Shown: positions 24,303 to 35,443 of the stretch, piece by piece
Layout of the letters: every line of letters begins with the position of its first letter
How positions within the stretch are numbered: the stretch's first letter is position 1
DNA from: Phlegmacium glaucopus
Lineage: Eukaryota > Basidiomycota > Agaricomycetes > Agaricales > Cortinariaceae
Direction of reading: 5' to 3'
NCBI GenBank assembly: GCA_015039465.1
Contig: MU130695.1
Coordinates: 346,031 to 410,030 of the forward strand
Length of the DNA: 64,000 bases
Position numbers and translations under genes: made by a program
Notes under the pieces: model-generated
Told to the model about the DNA's origin: nothing
Database searches by the model: none
What the model saw: only the letters and a program-made list of their open reading frames with translations

Positions 24303-24475
24303 CACTGCTGGCGGTGTTTCCCTTAGAAAACTTATTTTTGGGTATGTTTTGTCACTTCCAAATGATTTTTCTCACAAAAAGTATTTTGGAAAGAAAAATT
24401 CTACAAACACATGATGTTTCTCATGTGTCTCCCAAAGATAAATCATGTGTTTTTTTAAAGGTTTACCTTTAATTC
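24303..24475 (+). repeat. Solo CACTA-like terminus
   Basis: Starts CACTGCTGGCGGTGTTTCCC and follows, with small gaps, the roughly 200-bp terminal inverted repeat of the element at 26931-33703. It lacks the last part of that repeat, and no partner end was located. It is likely a truncated third copy of the family. Confidence 0.6.
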
Positions 24476-25284
24476 TCATTTATGTATAAAGGTAGCTAAA
24501 AAGCACCATGTAAAATTAGTGAATTTGCACTCTTCTTTTCCTTCCCATTTTTACCACTGTAAATTGGCACAAAGGGAAAAGAATTACAAGTGGACTTGTC
24601 CTTACTTCTGATAGACAAAGAATATTAAATCCTTTACAGACTTGTCTTTGTTCTCTTTTAGAAGCTATGAATATTAAATCCTTTGTTAGAGTCTGAGGAT
24701 TTATCCTTGTACTATAAAGCTGTCTCACAGTCTGCCTTTGGGACTTTAAATCATTTGTTGGATTGATAGTCTATTAGAGTTTAAAATTGTTATATATCAT
24801 ATAGTCTAAGAAATTGGACTATAAACTTGTTGAATTGGAAAAGATAGTCTAAAGAGATCTGGACTTGAAAATAGTATTGGAGGTTATTCAAGAGCATTGG
24901 CTATACTTTCAAGGAAGCCCTAACTTGCACAATACAATTTTTGTTGGATTTGTTGTAGACATTTCCTAATACCACATATTAAATAACAAATTCACATCAG
25001 TGGAACAGAACACACCACCCAGACATGAGTACACAAAACACTTCCCGCCAGCAGTACCCACAGCCAAGTACCTCACTTGAAAATGTATGCTATCACACAA
25101 GCATACATCTATCCTTACACAACTTAGAACAAGTCACATCCTGCTGGCAAAACACCAACAATGTATTAGAAAGGTGGATTCACCCTTTTGCCCCAACTGT
25201 CAGCAATACAACAAAATGGTGTTACATTTCACCTTGAAATGTCCTGCATACCAAGAACAGATGTTAGCAATGCAAGCTGCATTG

Positions 25285-25826
25285 TGTCGGAAATATTAAA
25301 GGTGCCTTATAATCAGTCACGATGTTTTTGTGACTGTCACACTGAAAAAAGAATCTGTTCTGGTGCAAGTTGTACACATATTTTAGCCATTCAAACTGTA
25401 TATGATATCTTAAAGTCAGTTAATCTTCTGAAGTCTCAAAAATATGGGGTGTAAAACAACGAGGAATGAAATTTGGTCAAACTTACAAGACGAACTGTGG
25501 CCTTATGAGGCCTTATGAGGCTGGTAATCCCGATAATCCAAATGTGATGAATTTGTGACAGGGCAGCATTCGTCACATTTGGATTACCAGCCTCATAAGG
25601 CCTCATAAGGCTGCAGTTCATCTTGTAAGTTTGACCAAATTTTGTTCCTCACTGTTTTACACCCCATATTTTTGAGACCTCAGAAGATTAACCGACTTTA
25701 AGATATAATATACAGTTTGAATGGCTAAAATATGTGTACAACTTGCACCAGAACAGATTCTTTTTTCAGTGTGACAGTCACAAAAACATTGTGACTGATT
25801 ATAAGGCACCTTTAATATTTCCGACA
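25285..25826. mobile_element. 542-bp foldback element (near-perfect palindrome)
   Basis: The left arm (25285 to about 25556) and right arm (to 25826) are inverted copies with only scattered differences. Each begins TGTCGGAAATATTAAAGG from its outer edge. The centre contains a smaller nested inverted repeat around CCTTATGAGGC words. It sits between two collinear parts of the degraded LINE. No coding potential and no clear target duplication. Transcription through it would give a hairpin of about 270 bp. Confidence 0.75.
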
Positions 25827-27423
25827 TGGGACCTACAGCACACAACCTCTCAAAATTACTTAACACCCCTGCAGCTCTCAAACCCCTGTTTTCTATATCA
25901 AGACTATACAGAGATTCATCTAAGCAGCCCTCTCAAACATAAATCACCATCACTCATCTCAGAACACACCCCTAACAACATACACTCTCATTCTCATCAT
26001 ACTGCACCATATCACTCTGATTTACCCTACACTGTTCTGCCTCATAATCTGTCCCAGTCATGGCTTCCCTACCATTCAATATTTTAGCATTATCTACACA
26101 CTGGAGAGCACTAGCTAGATCTCCACACAGTTGCCAAAGTTCTTAAACAAAGTTATTCTTACTACTACTACAGACTATATATGTGTACATACTCTCTGAC
26201 ATATGGTTTGCCACACTGGAGAATAAATAGGATTTTAAAAAATAAATATGGAAACAAAAAAAGTGCTTCAATTGATTCCAGTCCATGTAAACCAGGGGTT
26301 ATTTTGTCTGGAAGTGAATGGAAAGAATAAGTTCAAAAAATGAAGCAACAGGAAATCAACAAAGTAAAACACATAAGTCTGAACCAGAAACATCAAACAT
26401 TGTCAAAATTGTTGATCAATCATGATTCACACTTGGAAAAAAGTTTCAATGCAGGTAAAAACAAGCTACAAATTGATGAAGTTGTTTCAAAGTTTGGCTT
26501 AAATACGGAGCAGGAAAGAGCATTCTGTATCATTGCAAACCATGCTGTAAGTTAACAGCTGGAACAGTTAAAAATACATCTTGGTGATATGGGTGGAACA
26601 GGGAAATCAAGAGTCTTACAGATTTATTTTTTCAGTTTGAAAAGAGGTCCATCACTTTGTTATTGTGCCACCAACAGGGACTTCAGCTGCATTACTGGGT
26701 GGATCCACCTATCACTATATGTTTGTGATCTATGATTTTATTGGTGAAGCTGGACTATCAAAAATTACAGCACATCTATTATAGAATATGTATTTTTTGA
26801 TGAATTTTCTATGCTCTCTGCAAGGGATTTATACCATATTAGGAATCAGTTGTCATTAGTCTTAATACTCCAGAATAATCCTTTGGAGGCCTTAATATGG
26901 TATTTTCTGGTGATTTTACACAGCTTCCTCCACTACTGGCACTGGGTGGTGTTTCCCTTAGAAAAACTTATTTTTAGACATGTTTTGTCATTTCCAAATA
27001 ATTTTTCTCATGAAAACACAAAAAGTATTTCTGAAGGAAAAATTCTAAAAATACATCAGTTGTTTCTCATGTGTTTCCCAAAGATAAATATTATGTTTTT
27101 TTAAAGGTTTTCCTTTCAGAAACAGCAGGGAAACACCTATTCCACTCAGTGATTGGTGAAATAGGTGTCTTGTCTACTGAGCCGCACAGGAAGAAAGAAA
27201 GTAATGTAAATTATTAATGTATAAGGTATGAGCAGTGAGGATGGGTGTGAAGAGTCGTCGACAAGATAGACGTCGAGACTCCAGGGCAAGGGTCCGATGG
27301 GGTTGCTGGTGGCTAACCCCCAAGACCACCCAGACGACGGCAATGCCATTGGCTAGCCCCCGGGACGGTGGTCTAAGGTCTTCGTGCACACTTGTTTGGT
27401 CTCGTAGGCAGGTTCCGTATGTG

Positions 27424-28580
27424 TCAAGGTGCGATGTGGTCCAACGAGCACCAATATCTGAGGAAGGATTCTGAGGTCCAGCAACCCAAGGCTTTGACAA
27501 CCTCAGGAGGGGTCCCTGCAATGAGAAGCTCTGTAGTACCGCCGATGCAAAAGGAATGGCTGGTTATATGCAGATATCCAAGTTTCTGCCAAACCAAGTT
27601 GCACCGCTGAAGAAAGAACCTCTTCGTGAGGATGTGATGACTATCTCCTGAATGGTAGATGAACAGGGGGCGGGTACTTGGAATACCGTTAGTGTGGAGA
27701 TGATTCTTGAGCAGGAAAATGGGATTAATGGGTGATTGTTGTTCAACGATCACAATATCCTGGCCTTGCTTGTGTGTCTTGGTGGACGGCAGGTGAAGTA
27801 GAAAGGATTGTGGGTTTCGAGGAGATCTCCTAAGCCCAGAACGAGAAGGAAAAAGCATAGGACTGAAATTAAGTGAAGAAGATGGGAGTAGCTCACCCAA
27901 TCGACACTGGCCCCAAAAGGCAGTGGACGCACAGGCTGTGATTGATGCATCGATTGGATCTGAGAGGTCAAGACTGTCAATAAGTTGAGCGAGCATTGTA
28001 GCATTGATTGGCAGTCGTAAAGGCCATTTAGAACTTTTCAGGGCAAGATTCTGAACACCATTTAGGATGTATCGTAGGCGGTTGCTGCCCTTCCATTCGA
28101 GGTTGTGAACGGTGTGCCATGCCTTGAGGGCTGAAATACGACTGCAAGAAGTGCTGCCTGCGTGTAATCCAGTGCTTGAGGCTGCAAAAGCGCAAAGAAC
28201 AAATTTGTCAGCAGGGAATCGGAGTGAAGCTGGAACGTGTTCTGAGTCACAGAAATCAATAAAGCTTTGAATAGACTTGGAATAACGACTGATAGTTGAC
28301 TTGGCCCAGCCATTGCAAAGAGCCAAGTTGACCTTATCCTGTGTTTAGGTGGAAAAAGAGTGTGATGAAGTAGATACTTCGAAGTAAGGATATCCTATGG
28401 GTAAGCCAGGTGTAGAATGTGTGTGGGTCGATCCATTATGATTAACTAGTGAGGAAGGAAAACATGACGAATTGCCAGAGGGTGGTGGCCAGGCTGACGA
28501 GGCGTTCTGTGAAGCTTGTGGTATGACTGTTATGGAAGCACCTGCTGATGAATGTGTCAGCGAGCGCATGGTAAGACAAT
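27424..28580 (-). pseudogene. DIRS tyrosine recombinase, active-site Arg lost
   Basis: The main part (28326-27424) encodes a phage-integrase-fold protein: SAM-like N-terminal region (WAKSTISRYSKSIQSFIDFC), catalytic-domain start (TAFWGQCRLGELLP), then SHSFCIGGTTELL and FLRYW near the C-terminus with the presumed Tyr nucleophile. The H-x-x-R box reads HSFC: the second catalytic Arg is Cys, explained by one CGT-to-TGT change. A TAA just upstream (about 28345) separates it from a Ser/Pro-rich N-terminal part that begins MRSLTHSSAG. The frame at 28326 begins at TTG, not ATG. It would release or join the circular DNA intermediate, but this copy should be inactive. Confidence 0.8.
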
Positions 28581-28719
28581 AAGACAGTTGAAAAGGTTGT
28601 GACACTGCATTGTGATATGAATAATTAACCAAGTGTTACTATCAAAAGGCGAAAGACAATATTAAAAAAGGTTGTAAAGGCAAAGGTAGGGTAAGACTAG
28701 ATCAAGAGCGTGGATAATT

Positions 28720-30270
28720 AAGGACAGGAAGACCGCAAGACGGTCTGTCAGCGAGGTTTTTATGAGAAGGTACATATAAAGAGGAAATCCAGATATTATG
28801 TGTACTAAGAAGCGTCGTTATTCTTTGCAATACAATATTCTGTTCTGGGCTACGCGACTTTCCGCCTTTGATAGCCTGAATAACTCCTTGATTGTCCGAC
28901 TTGATAATTAAATGAATATTTGAGAAGCCTTGATGAACCGCGAGTAATAAGCCAATTTCAATGGCAACAAATTCAGCCCAGCCGATGTTGCAACCATCTT
29001 TGTTCCAACCAGGTCGCAGTCTCCAAGAGTCCCATTCTCCATTAACAATAACTCCAATACCCCATGACGAGGAAGCGTCGACCCAAAATTCAACCAGTGA
29101 AGGGTCTGGTGGTCTGGAGATTGTCGATCCGCAAAAAGGTAAGGCCAAATGATTTCTCCACCAGGAGATATCCACAATAATGCTTGGATTCGGTGTTCTA
29201 CGTATGAAAGGTGACGAGGCATAAACAAAGGAGGAAGTAAATCTTGATAAGGCGGGCAGCCGTGAGCGACCAACTGGAGCTGCTAGAGAACAATGAACAA
29301 GAGTTCCTAGTAATGATTCAGCTTCTTTTCGAGAGAATTTCTTGCCTAGGACCCACGGCTTGAGCTTGATTAAATAGCGTGCCTTCTCGTCATCGGGAAT
29401 TTGAACTGTTTTTGAGGATAGATCCAAAATGAAACCTAGATACTTGAATTCATTTGCGAATGGTTTTGTTTTAGAATCTTTCCATGGCCACCCTAACTGA
29501 TTAGCCACTGAATAAATATCATGGAGGGAATAGGAAAAAGATGGTGGTATTTCAGGCAGGCGAGTTGGTTGGATATCAAAAGAAAACGAAATCATCAACC
29601 CAGTTTTTAGACGGTCCCAGCTTCTTGGATGAGCAGATCATTGTCATAGCATCAGCTACCCTGCCAAAAACACCTCCAGAACTCAATGCTCCAAACAGCG
29701 CATTGTGATCAATAAAGAATAGCCCATTCCAGTGGATAACAAAATTAGGTTGTTGATGTGGCACAATGGGACAGCAACAAAAGGCAGCGTCTACATTGAG
29801 TGTTGCTGCTTCATTTCCGATGGGTGCGTCACGAACAATTTGCTTGACATCATTGAAGGTACCCCAATCGCATCCAAAATCTTCAATGTTAATTCCATCA
29901 TTACAGATGATCGAGTAGGGTCATCTCGCAGGAAGGAAAAGTCTTGAATGACTCTGAATTTCTCTGCACTACCCAGTTTTGGTACAACTCCTAAAGGAGA
30001 AGTCCTAAAAGGACCAATTAGTGATTCTAGTTTAGAATGAGAAAAAGGGCTGGTATATTGGCCGAGCGATAACTCTTTTTGAATATGTGCAGTAAGGTGG
30101 GTATGGTGCAATAGTGCAGATTTATGATTAGGTGGAGTATATGTTTGAGTAGGAGGATCGCTGACCCCCATATCAAAGCCAAGTTGAATGCCAGTAGGAA
30201 TATCTCGAAATTTATCATAGGAATCAGTATTTGACAACATCTTTTCCCATTCGGCCGATTTAAAAGGTGT
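28720..30270 (-). pseudogene. DIRS reverse transcriptase and RNase H
   Basis: The RT begins near 30260 (VTPFKSAEWEKMLSNTDSY) and continues through SPLGVVPKLGSAEKFRVIQDFSF. It is frameshifted around 29800 and continues with PNFVIHWNGLFFIDHNALFG and the catalytic box WVDDFVFF at about 29590. Another frame change leads to YLGFILDLSSKTVQIPDDEK and RKEAESLLGTLVHCS. RNase H follows at 29080-28720 (FWVDASSSWGIGVIVNG, WAEFVAIEIGLLLAV, IKSDNQGVIQAI). It would copy the RNA into DNA within particles formed by gag. Frameshifts make this copy non-functional. Confidence 0.8.
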
Positions 30271-30572
30271 TACGACTGGAAGGAAATCATAAAGAGGAAC
30301 CACACTGTTGAGCGCTGTGGGATTTAGACCCGCAGAGCGAGCACCAGTGCTCGCCTCATCGACAATTGAGCCCTTGATCGCACCCAGAATATCCATTCCA
30401 TGAGAAACAATACATTCTGCCAGACCTGTCTTGTCTCGTACCTGCATGCCCTTGTTTGATAAGGTGACATGGTGAACCATTGACGAGTTTTGTTGCATTG
30501 CAGTTTCTGGAAGAATGTGACTTTGTTGTGTCGCCGCAGAAAATGCATTTTCCATCGTGTTCTTTCCGGGAG

Positions 30573-31152
30573 TGTTAAGTTCAAAACAAGGGGTCACATC
30601 GGAGTAACACTGGATCAGATGGAACCAGAACCAGAACAAGTAACGGAAAGGACTTTGGCCTCAGCGTATGTGCTGTGCCGCCCAGCTCCTACAATGTCCT
30701 GATTTTGGGAATGGAAGAGAATGGAAAGTCGGAAGACCTCAGTGACTTTAGAGGACGAACAAGAGGAGGAAACTAAGATGATATTTGAACTAAGGGAAAA
30801 CATACAAGTTCGAGTAATTTAAATATAAAAGGAATTGCAACCGAAATATAGAATATAAATATAAGTGCTGCGTTCTGCTCCCAGAAAAGGTCCTGCATTC
30901 TTGGGTGAATAATCCATGGCTGGTGTGCTGACTGATAGTGGGAAAGTGATGACAATGGAATAGTTGTTATGACAAAGGTGTGGTAAGGGGTTTGGGATAT
31001 TGTCGGAAGAGTCGGAATGATACGGAGAAGTCTCGGAGTCGGACATAGGAGGAGTAGAGTCGGAGACAAGGGAAAGTACTGGAACAGAGTACAGACTACC
31101 AGAAACGACTCTGACAGAGTCGGACCGGAGTAACATGTGACGGAATGTAACT
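30573..31152 (-). mobile_element. Solo LTR, copy B, inside DIRS gag
   Basis: Inverted copy of the LTR at 17643-18223. It is bordered by the 5-mer GGGAG on the plus strand at 30568-30572 and 31153-31157 (CTCCC on the gag strand). One outer base differs from the TG/CA consensus. The long open frame that runs from gag into this LTR (minus strand to 30773) is a chimera of gag and LTR. Confidence 0.85.
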
Positions 31153-31947
31153 GGGAGTCTGGATTGCCGAAATGCTGGGACTGATTCTGAAAGGCATAGT
31201 TGCGGTTGCTATTACAAGGGGAATAGTGTATATTATCTCTGTGGCTGGAATTAGATGGCTGGTGGTGAGCATGTTGGTAGGAGTGATTGTGATGTGAAGT
31301 ACCGGCGTGATTAGAACTGTGCTTCATGTCAGATTGTACTAATGATAAAACTTTCTTGGCAGTATAACACGCTTCAAGGTCGTTCCAAATTCCAATCGAA
31401 AACTGAGATGGATCGATATCAGACTGAGTCGCTCTCCTGCGAATCTCAGCATCATAGGCCAGAAAAACAGGCCATAGCTCAGCGCGGTTGTGGTTATTGA
31501 GAATATATAGGAAGTGGACTTCCCACATAGTGAATTCATCAGGAAGGAAAGATTTAATGAGATTTAAAAGCCGTCTCCAAGCTTGATGCCATTCGTTGAA
31601 GGTTAGTTCAAGCTCTCCTTCGTCAGAAAGAGGCTTTGAGGATGTGATGATGCGACCATTAGCATCATCAATCGCGAGGACATCGAGTGTACCAGGTAAT
31701 TCCTTGTTTTTGGGAGCACAGCCTTTGTTGGTCAGGAAAGTAAGAGGAACGTGTATGTTCCAACCATCAATAAAAAAATTCCGAATATGATCGGGCATTA
31801 AAAAGGCAGTGTTCATTCCAACAGAGCCAGGAGTGTGAACAGGCCGTTTTTGTGATGGCATTACTGGTAAGTTGGTAAAGGTATGCGCTTCTGGGGCAAT
31901 TGTGACAGGGGGAATAGTAGGCTGATACAATTGTGGGGCCGCAAGAT

Positions 31948-32562
31948 TAGGGTTACCAAAGTTCGGTCCAGTTCAGTTCTTCACCTCTCCAGCCTGAACT
32001 GAACTGAACTGTTTGCATATGGTCCTGAACTGAACTGAACCATTTAAGAACTGGTTTGAACTGAACTGAACTGAAGAACCATTATAAAATCTGAAATTTT
32101 ACCTTTTTCTGAAAATTTATTGTACAAAGACCTTCCTTAGCCCTTAGCCACTTGATTTCTACTCATATATGATCTCAGAACTCCTTTAGAACACAGAAAA
32201 CCATTGATTTATATTTATTTTCCTAAATAGGCAGTACTAATCTATGCTGACATAATAACATCACATACCAAGTCTGGCCATTACCTCCTTCCTTAGCCAT
32301 TATTTCATGCTCAAAAGGACTGCCAAACCATTCCAATGTTCATAAATTACTGAAGGATCACCCTCCAGAAAATGTTAAGTCAAAAGAAGAGAATTGCCTG
32401 GCCGTCTAGGACCTAATGGTTCAGCAGTTCAGTTCAGTTTGAACTGCATGAACCACAAATCTCTAAATGCCTGAACCTGAACTGAACTGAACTGAATTAT
32501 CAGTTCAGTTCAGTTCAGTTCAGGTTCATGAGTCAGTTCTGAACCAAACTTTGGTAACCCTA
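31948..32562. mobile_element. hAT-type MITE, 615 bp, 8-bp target duplication
   Basis: The ends are inverted: TAGGGTTACCAAAGTTCGGT on the left, and the right end complements to TAGGGTTACCAAAGTTTGGT. The 8-mer CGCAAGAT is duplicated exactly at 31940-31947 and 32563-32570. Subterminal regions are crowded with CAGTTCAGTTC words in both orientations (31965-32080 and 32420-32530). There is no coding capacity. A partial relative lies at about 6235-6400. The insertion lies at the start of the second gag exon of the DIRS element. Confidence 0.9.
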
Positions 32563-34169
32563 CGCAAGATCTGTGGAGCAGTGTGAGAAATCTGATGCCG
32601 ATAATGATGATGCCCATGAAGATAGACAAATAATAATAAGATAATAATATAGCAAGTCCATGAGCTCGCAGTGACAAAAATAACAACCAAAGGATGTTTT
32701 TTAAAAATTGGCATGTCAGAAGCATGCAATTATAATGTGGCATATCAAAAGTATGCAGAGCAGTAAATTATATCAATATGAAACAAGAAGGCGACAGCAT
32801 ATCAAAAAACATGCCAAATGTATATATAATATGACAAAGACGACATCAATGATAAGGATGCAAACTTACATTCATCAACAGCTTCAATTTGTGGGGTTGG
32901 AGAAAGTCTATCCAGAATGAAATCAAAATTAACAGGAGTCAATTGGCGTGAATGTTGTGATAATGGTGGGGAATTATTGAGATTGCCAGGAGTGATACCT
33001 TCCCACGATGAATGTGAGAGTGTGGGAGAGTTTGTTGAATGCGTCGAAAGGGTGTCAGATTCTGGAGGTGGTGGGGGAGGAGGCTGGTTGTGACGATGAT
33101 GTCTTGGGTAAAGGCCATTATACCTAGGGTTTCAAAAGACAATGTCGTGGTTCTGGTTCAAATGGTCTTTAAGACGGGTTCGCAGTTCAACGACAGACCC
33201 TTGCGGTGGAAGGCCAAGGTCATTGGCAAGATGAACCAATTCTGTCTTGCGTAGGGCGCTTAGTGTCTTGGTGTAAGCTGTATGTTGAGGTTGACGTGGC
33301 ATATTACTTGTAAATAGTAGTGATAATTAATATAAGGAGTAAATGAAAAAGGGAAGAAGTATTGTGAATAAAGTGAGTGAGTGTGTAAATAGATGTAGCG
33401 GCTTGAGGTGGAAGGATTGAAGAAGAAGTTGGTGGTAAATAAAAGACGAGTAAGGAGATGTGCTGTGCTTTGGGTATCCAAGAAGATTCACATGACTAGC
33501 ATCATGTGATTTCATTTCCCTGCTGTTTCTGAAAGGAAATCCTTTAAAAAACATAATATTTATCTTTGGGAAACACATGAGAAATACCTGATGTATTTTT
33601 AGAATTTTTCCTTCAGAAATACTTTTTGTGTTTTCATGAGAAAAATATTTGGAAATGACAAAACAAGTTTTTCTAAGGGAAACACCACCCAGTGCCAGCA
33701 GTGCTCCAGCTGTTGGAGGTGAAAATCTATCTTTGTATTCAAGATATATTGGATCTGTTGCAAGCAGCAAAAGATCCCAAGAAAAATCCATTGGAAAAGG
33801 ATTATGGCACCAAATTACTACATTTGTTATCCTTCACCGAAATATGAGGCAAAAAGATCAAACACCAACAGACAACAAACTAAGATCAGCACTTGCAAAC
33901 ATGTGATATAAAGCTTGTATACCTGAAAATATTAGCCCTCTTATTCTATCAAATGTACCTAGTGTTGCTCATGGCTCAATGAAAACGAAGATCATCGGCT
34001 CACTGGATATCAAGAAGCAAGCTACAACACCATCGCGTGAAGTCAAAGGGGTTCTAGCCAATCCGTAACGGCGACCGACGATACATCTGAATGATGTCAT
34101 GCCTAGAATTAAGGCCTGAAAAGATAATGCAGCGGCACTAGCAAGCGATAGATAGATTATGATTATCAG

Positions 34170-34790
34170 CCGTGCGTTTGAATTATAATTGCATGCAATA
34201 ATATCATATTGTAACGAGATGTGCGAACGGCAGAGTTTCTGGGGTACAAGACTTTCCCTTTGCCAAAGTGCTTATAAACCAGCTGTTGCACCCTGTCTGA
34301 ATAGCACAAGTCGTAAGAAAAGCCGTTCCAAGAAGGTATTTGACTCGACGACTCTGATGATACAGAGCGTAGACTAAGGTTCGGGCGGAACAAAAAATGA
34401 GGCTGAGACGACTTGAAAGACACAGGATGTCCCTCACCCCTTATCAGGAGGATTGCATTGATGCAGGCAAATGTCAGCTGTGCCACAATGGTGTGGTAGA
34501 CGAAGGTTCCCACACATAGCTGGACTCACAGGGGCGGTTGGTACGTTTTGTGAGTGATGGTTAAGCTTACGCTGTATAGCATTCAACTGAGATCAGCGAG
34601 AGAGTGGAATCTTGATTACTCACATCTGCGCAATTAACGGCATACAACGCGACCATGCGCCTAACCGCCGTCGTCGTATAGATATCATCATCATCCGCAA
34701 CTATAAACTTTATCCATTCCTCCGGAGCCTCGCGCGTTCTCGATAACACTCGACAGCAATTCCATCGAGAATGGTAGCCAAAAATCCCTG
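34170..34790 (-). pseudogene. Fragment of a multi-pass membrane protein gene
   Basis: Joined minus-strand frames give a hydrophobic segment TFVYHTIVAQLTFACINAIL followed by LRVYALY-like LIRVYALYHQSRRVKY and a further helix. The AxxxLxLRVYALY pattern is common in basidiomycete DUF6533-type membrane proteins. An upstream frame (34749-34567) may be unrelated. A frameshift near 34400 and no convincing start or stop suggest a fragment. The assignment is tentative. Confidence 0.35.
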
Positions 34791-35443
34791 AAAAATAACC
34801 AACCTGACGTTATTACGATTGGAATGAAGGAGGCCGTCTCGGAGTATCAGTACTAAGACCAAGACAAGACTCCCGCCTGCACCGTTGCCTGCCCCTATAC
34901 ATCCTGAATATACAAGGAGAGTTGTGTAATTCTACTGAGTTGTTATTGATTTCCTAATTGAACGAAATTCCGTGTGAGAAGTGGTCACCGGTCACCAAGC
35001 AAGAACATACAAAATAAAGGGAGCGCCCAATCCGGAACAAACTGCAGCAACAACACATACGCTAGGCTTAATTAAGCCACTCTCTCGTACCAAGATCGTC
35101 TGGACGATCTTGGTACGAGACTAACACATGCACATCGATCCAGTGTGCGTCAAGCCCTTGGATACCTTGTAAAACCACCTATAAGCACGCTAAAGATGGA
35201 CCTCTCTCCCTTCCCAATCTTCCAACCCCTTTCCTGCAGGTCGTCGCGACGAACCACACATAGCAGTAAGCACAGCTCACTATTACTATGCTGATGATCT
35301 CTTGATATGTATCAAGGTTCTATAGTTTTGGACATGTTTAGTGTATCGAGATACAATATCTCGCGATCTAAATATATCTCTCAATCAGCCTCAGGTTTGT
35401 CGCCTTGTCACCGTTCAGACCGTCTCGAGACTAAATAGATTGA
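34791..35443. other. Intergenic stretch with an 18-bp perfect inverted repeat
   Basis: No gene is recognised. Bases 35083-35100 (TCTCGTACCAAGATCGTC) are followed after a 2-bp spacer by the exact reverse complement at 35103-35120. The rest is unremarkable leader DNA of the F-box gene. Confidence 0.6.

Larger units (their letters stand above)
21640..26070 (+). pseudogene. Second Tad-like LINE, 3' half, heavily broken
   Basis: Scattered collinear pieces of LINE ORF2 C-terminus: an RNase H segment at 21836-22020 (TIALNNQAIIKATI, PAPGHYLINELH), its continuation at about 23660-23760 (GHKGIKDNERAVEEAKKQ), and a post-RNase H segment at 25060-25280 (TSILTQLRTSHILLAKHQQ, CPNC...HFTLKCPAY). The last part lies at 25827-25900 (GPTAHNLSKLLNTPAALKP). 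The gap 22021-23640 holds an insertion and 25285-25826 a foldback element. Many stops and frameshifts show it is old. It belongs to the same broad family as the LINE at 7-16.6 kb. Confidence 0.6.
30290..33302 (-). pseudogene. DIRS gag with SAP domain and zinc knuckle, split by two insertions
   Basis: The start ATG at 33302 opens with a SAP-type DNA-binding motif (LSALRKTELVHLANDLGLPP, VVELRTRLKDHL) and a Pro/Ser-rich linker. An apparent intron (about 32868-32580) separates this exon from the next, whose first bases are occupied by the hAT MITE. The gag core follows (FNEWHQAWRRLLNLIKSFLP, NRAELWPVFLAYDAEIRRR). A solo LTR enters at DS|RK just before the knuckle CIFCGDTTKSHSSRNC; removing it restores the frame. 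A further C-rich module (WCSLCGSKSH) carries one TGA where CGA would fit. Without insertions the gene would be close to intact. Confidence 0.75.
27140..33510 (-). mobile_element. DIRS-like tyrosine-recombinase retrotransposon
   Basis: Minus-strand order is SAP-domain gag (33302 to about 30290), reverse transcriptase with RNase H (about 30270-28720), then tyrosine recombinase (about 28580-27424), the layout of DIRS-type retrotransposons of basidiomycetes. No integrase is present. It lies between the arms of the CACTA-like element. The gag gene has a solo LTR and a hAT MITE inserted. The characteristic split or inverted terminal repeats of DIRS elements were not delimited, so the outer limits are approximate. 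Confidence 0.75.
26931..33703. mobile_element. CACTA-like element with ~200-bp inverted ends, host to a DIRS element
   Basis: The left end reads CACTACTGGCACTGGGTGG and the right end, complemented, CACTGCTGGCACTGGGTGG. Similarity between the inverted ends continues for about 200 bp to a CAGCAGGGAAA word (near 27125 and 33520). The trinucleotide CTC is duplicated at 26928-26930 and 33704-33706, as expected for CACTA transposons. Everything between the two arms appears to be the DIRS-like element. The original was therefore either a short foldback-like CACTA MITE of about 400 bp or a larger element that lost its interior. No CACTA transposase is present within it. Confidence 0.75.
26340..33980 (+). 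pseudogene. Helitron-type (Pif1-like) helicase, split by a CACTA-like element
   Basis: The left part (26340-26930) shows, over changing frames, LQIDEVVSKFGLNTEQERAF, a Walker A GGTGKSRV near 26595, FFDEFSMLSARDLYHI near 26800 and finally DFTQLPP. The right part resumes at 33704 with AVGGENLSLYSRYIG, then GKGLWHQITTFVILHRNMRQK and YKACIPENI to about 33980. Removing 26931-33703 and one CTC joins DFTQLPP to AVGGEN in frame, the conserved junction of this helicase. Stops and frameshifts elsewhere show it was decaying. No Rep/HUH domain or Helitron ends were found, so autonomy cannot be judged. Confidence 0.75.

Noticed and set aside
30773..31930. A 385-residue minus-strand protein as one gene
   Set aside because: Its second half is the solo LTR (30573-31152); only the first half is DIRS gag.
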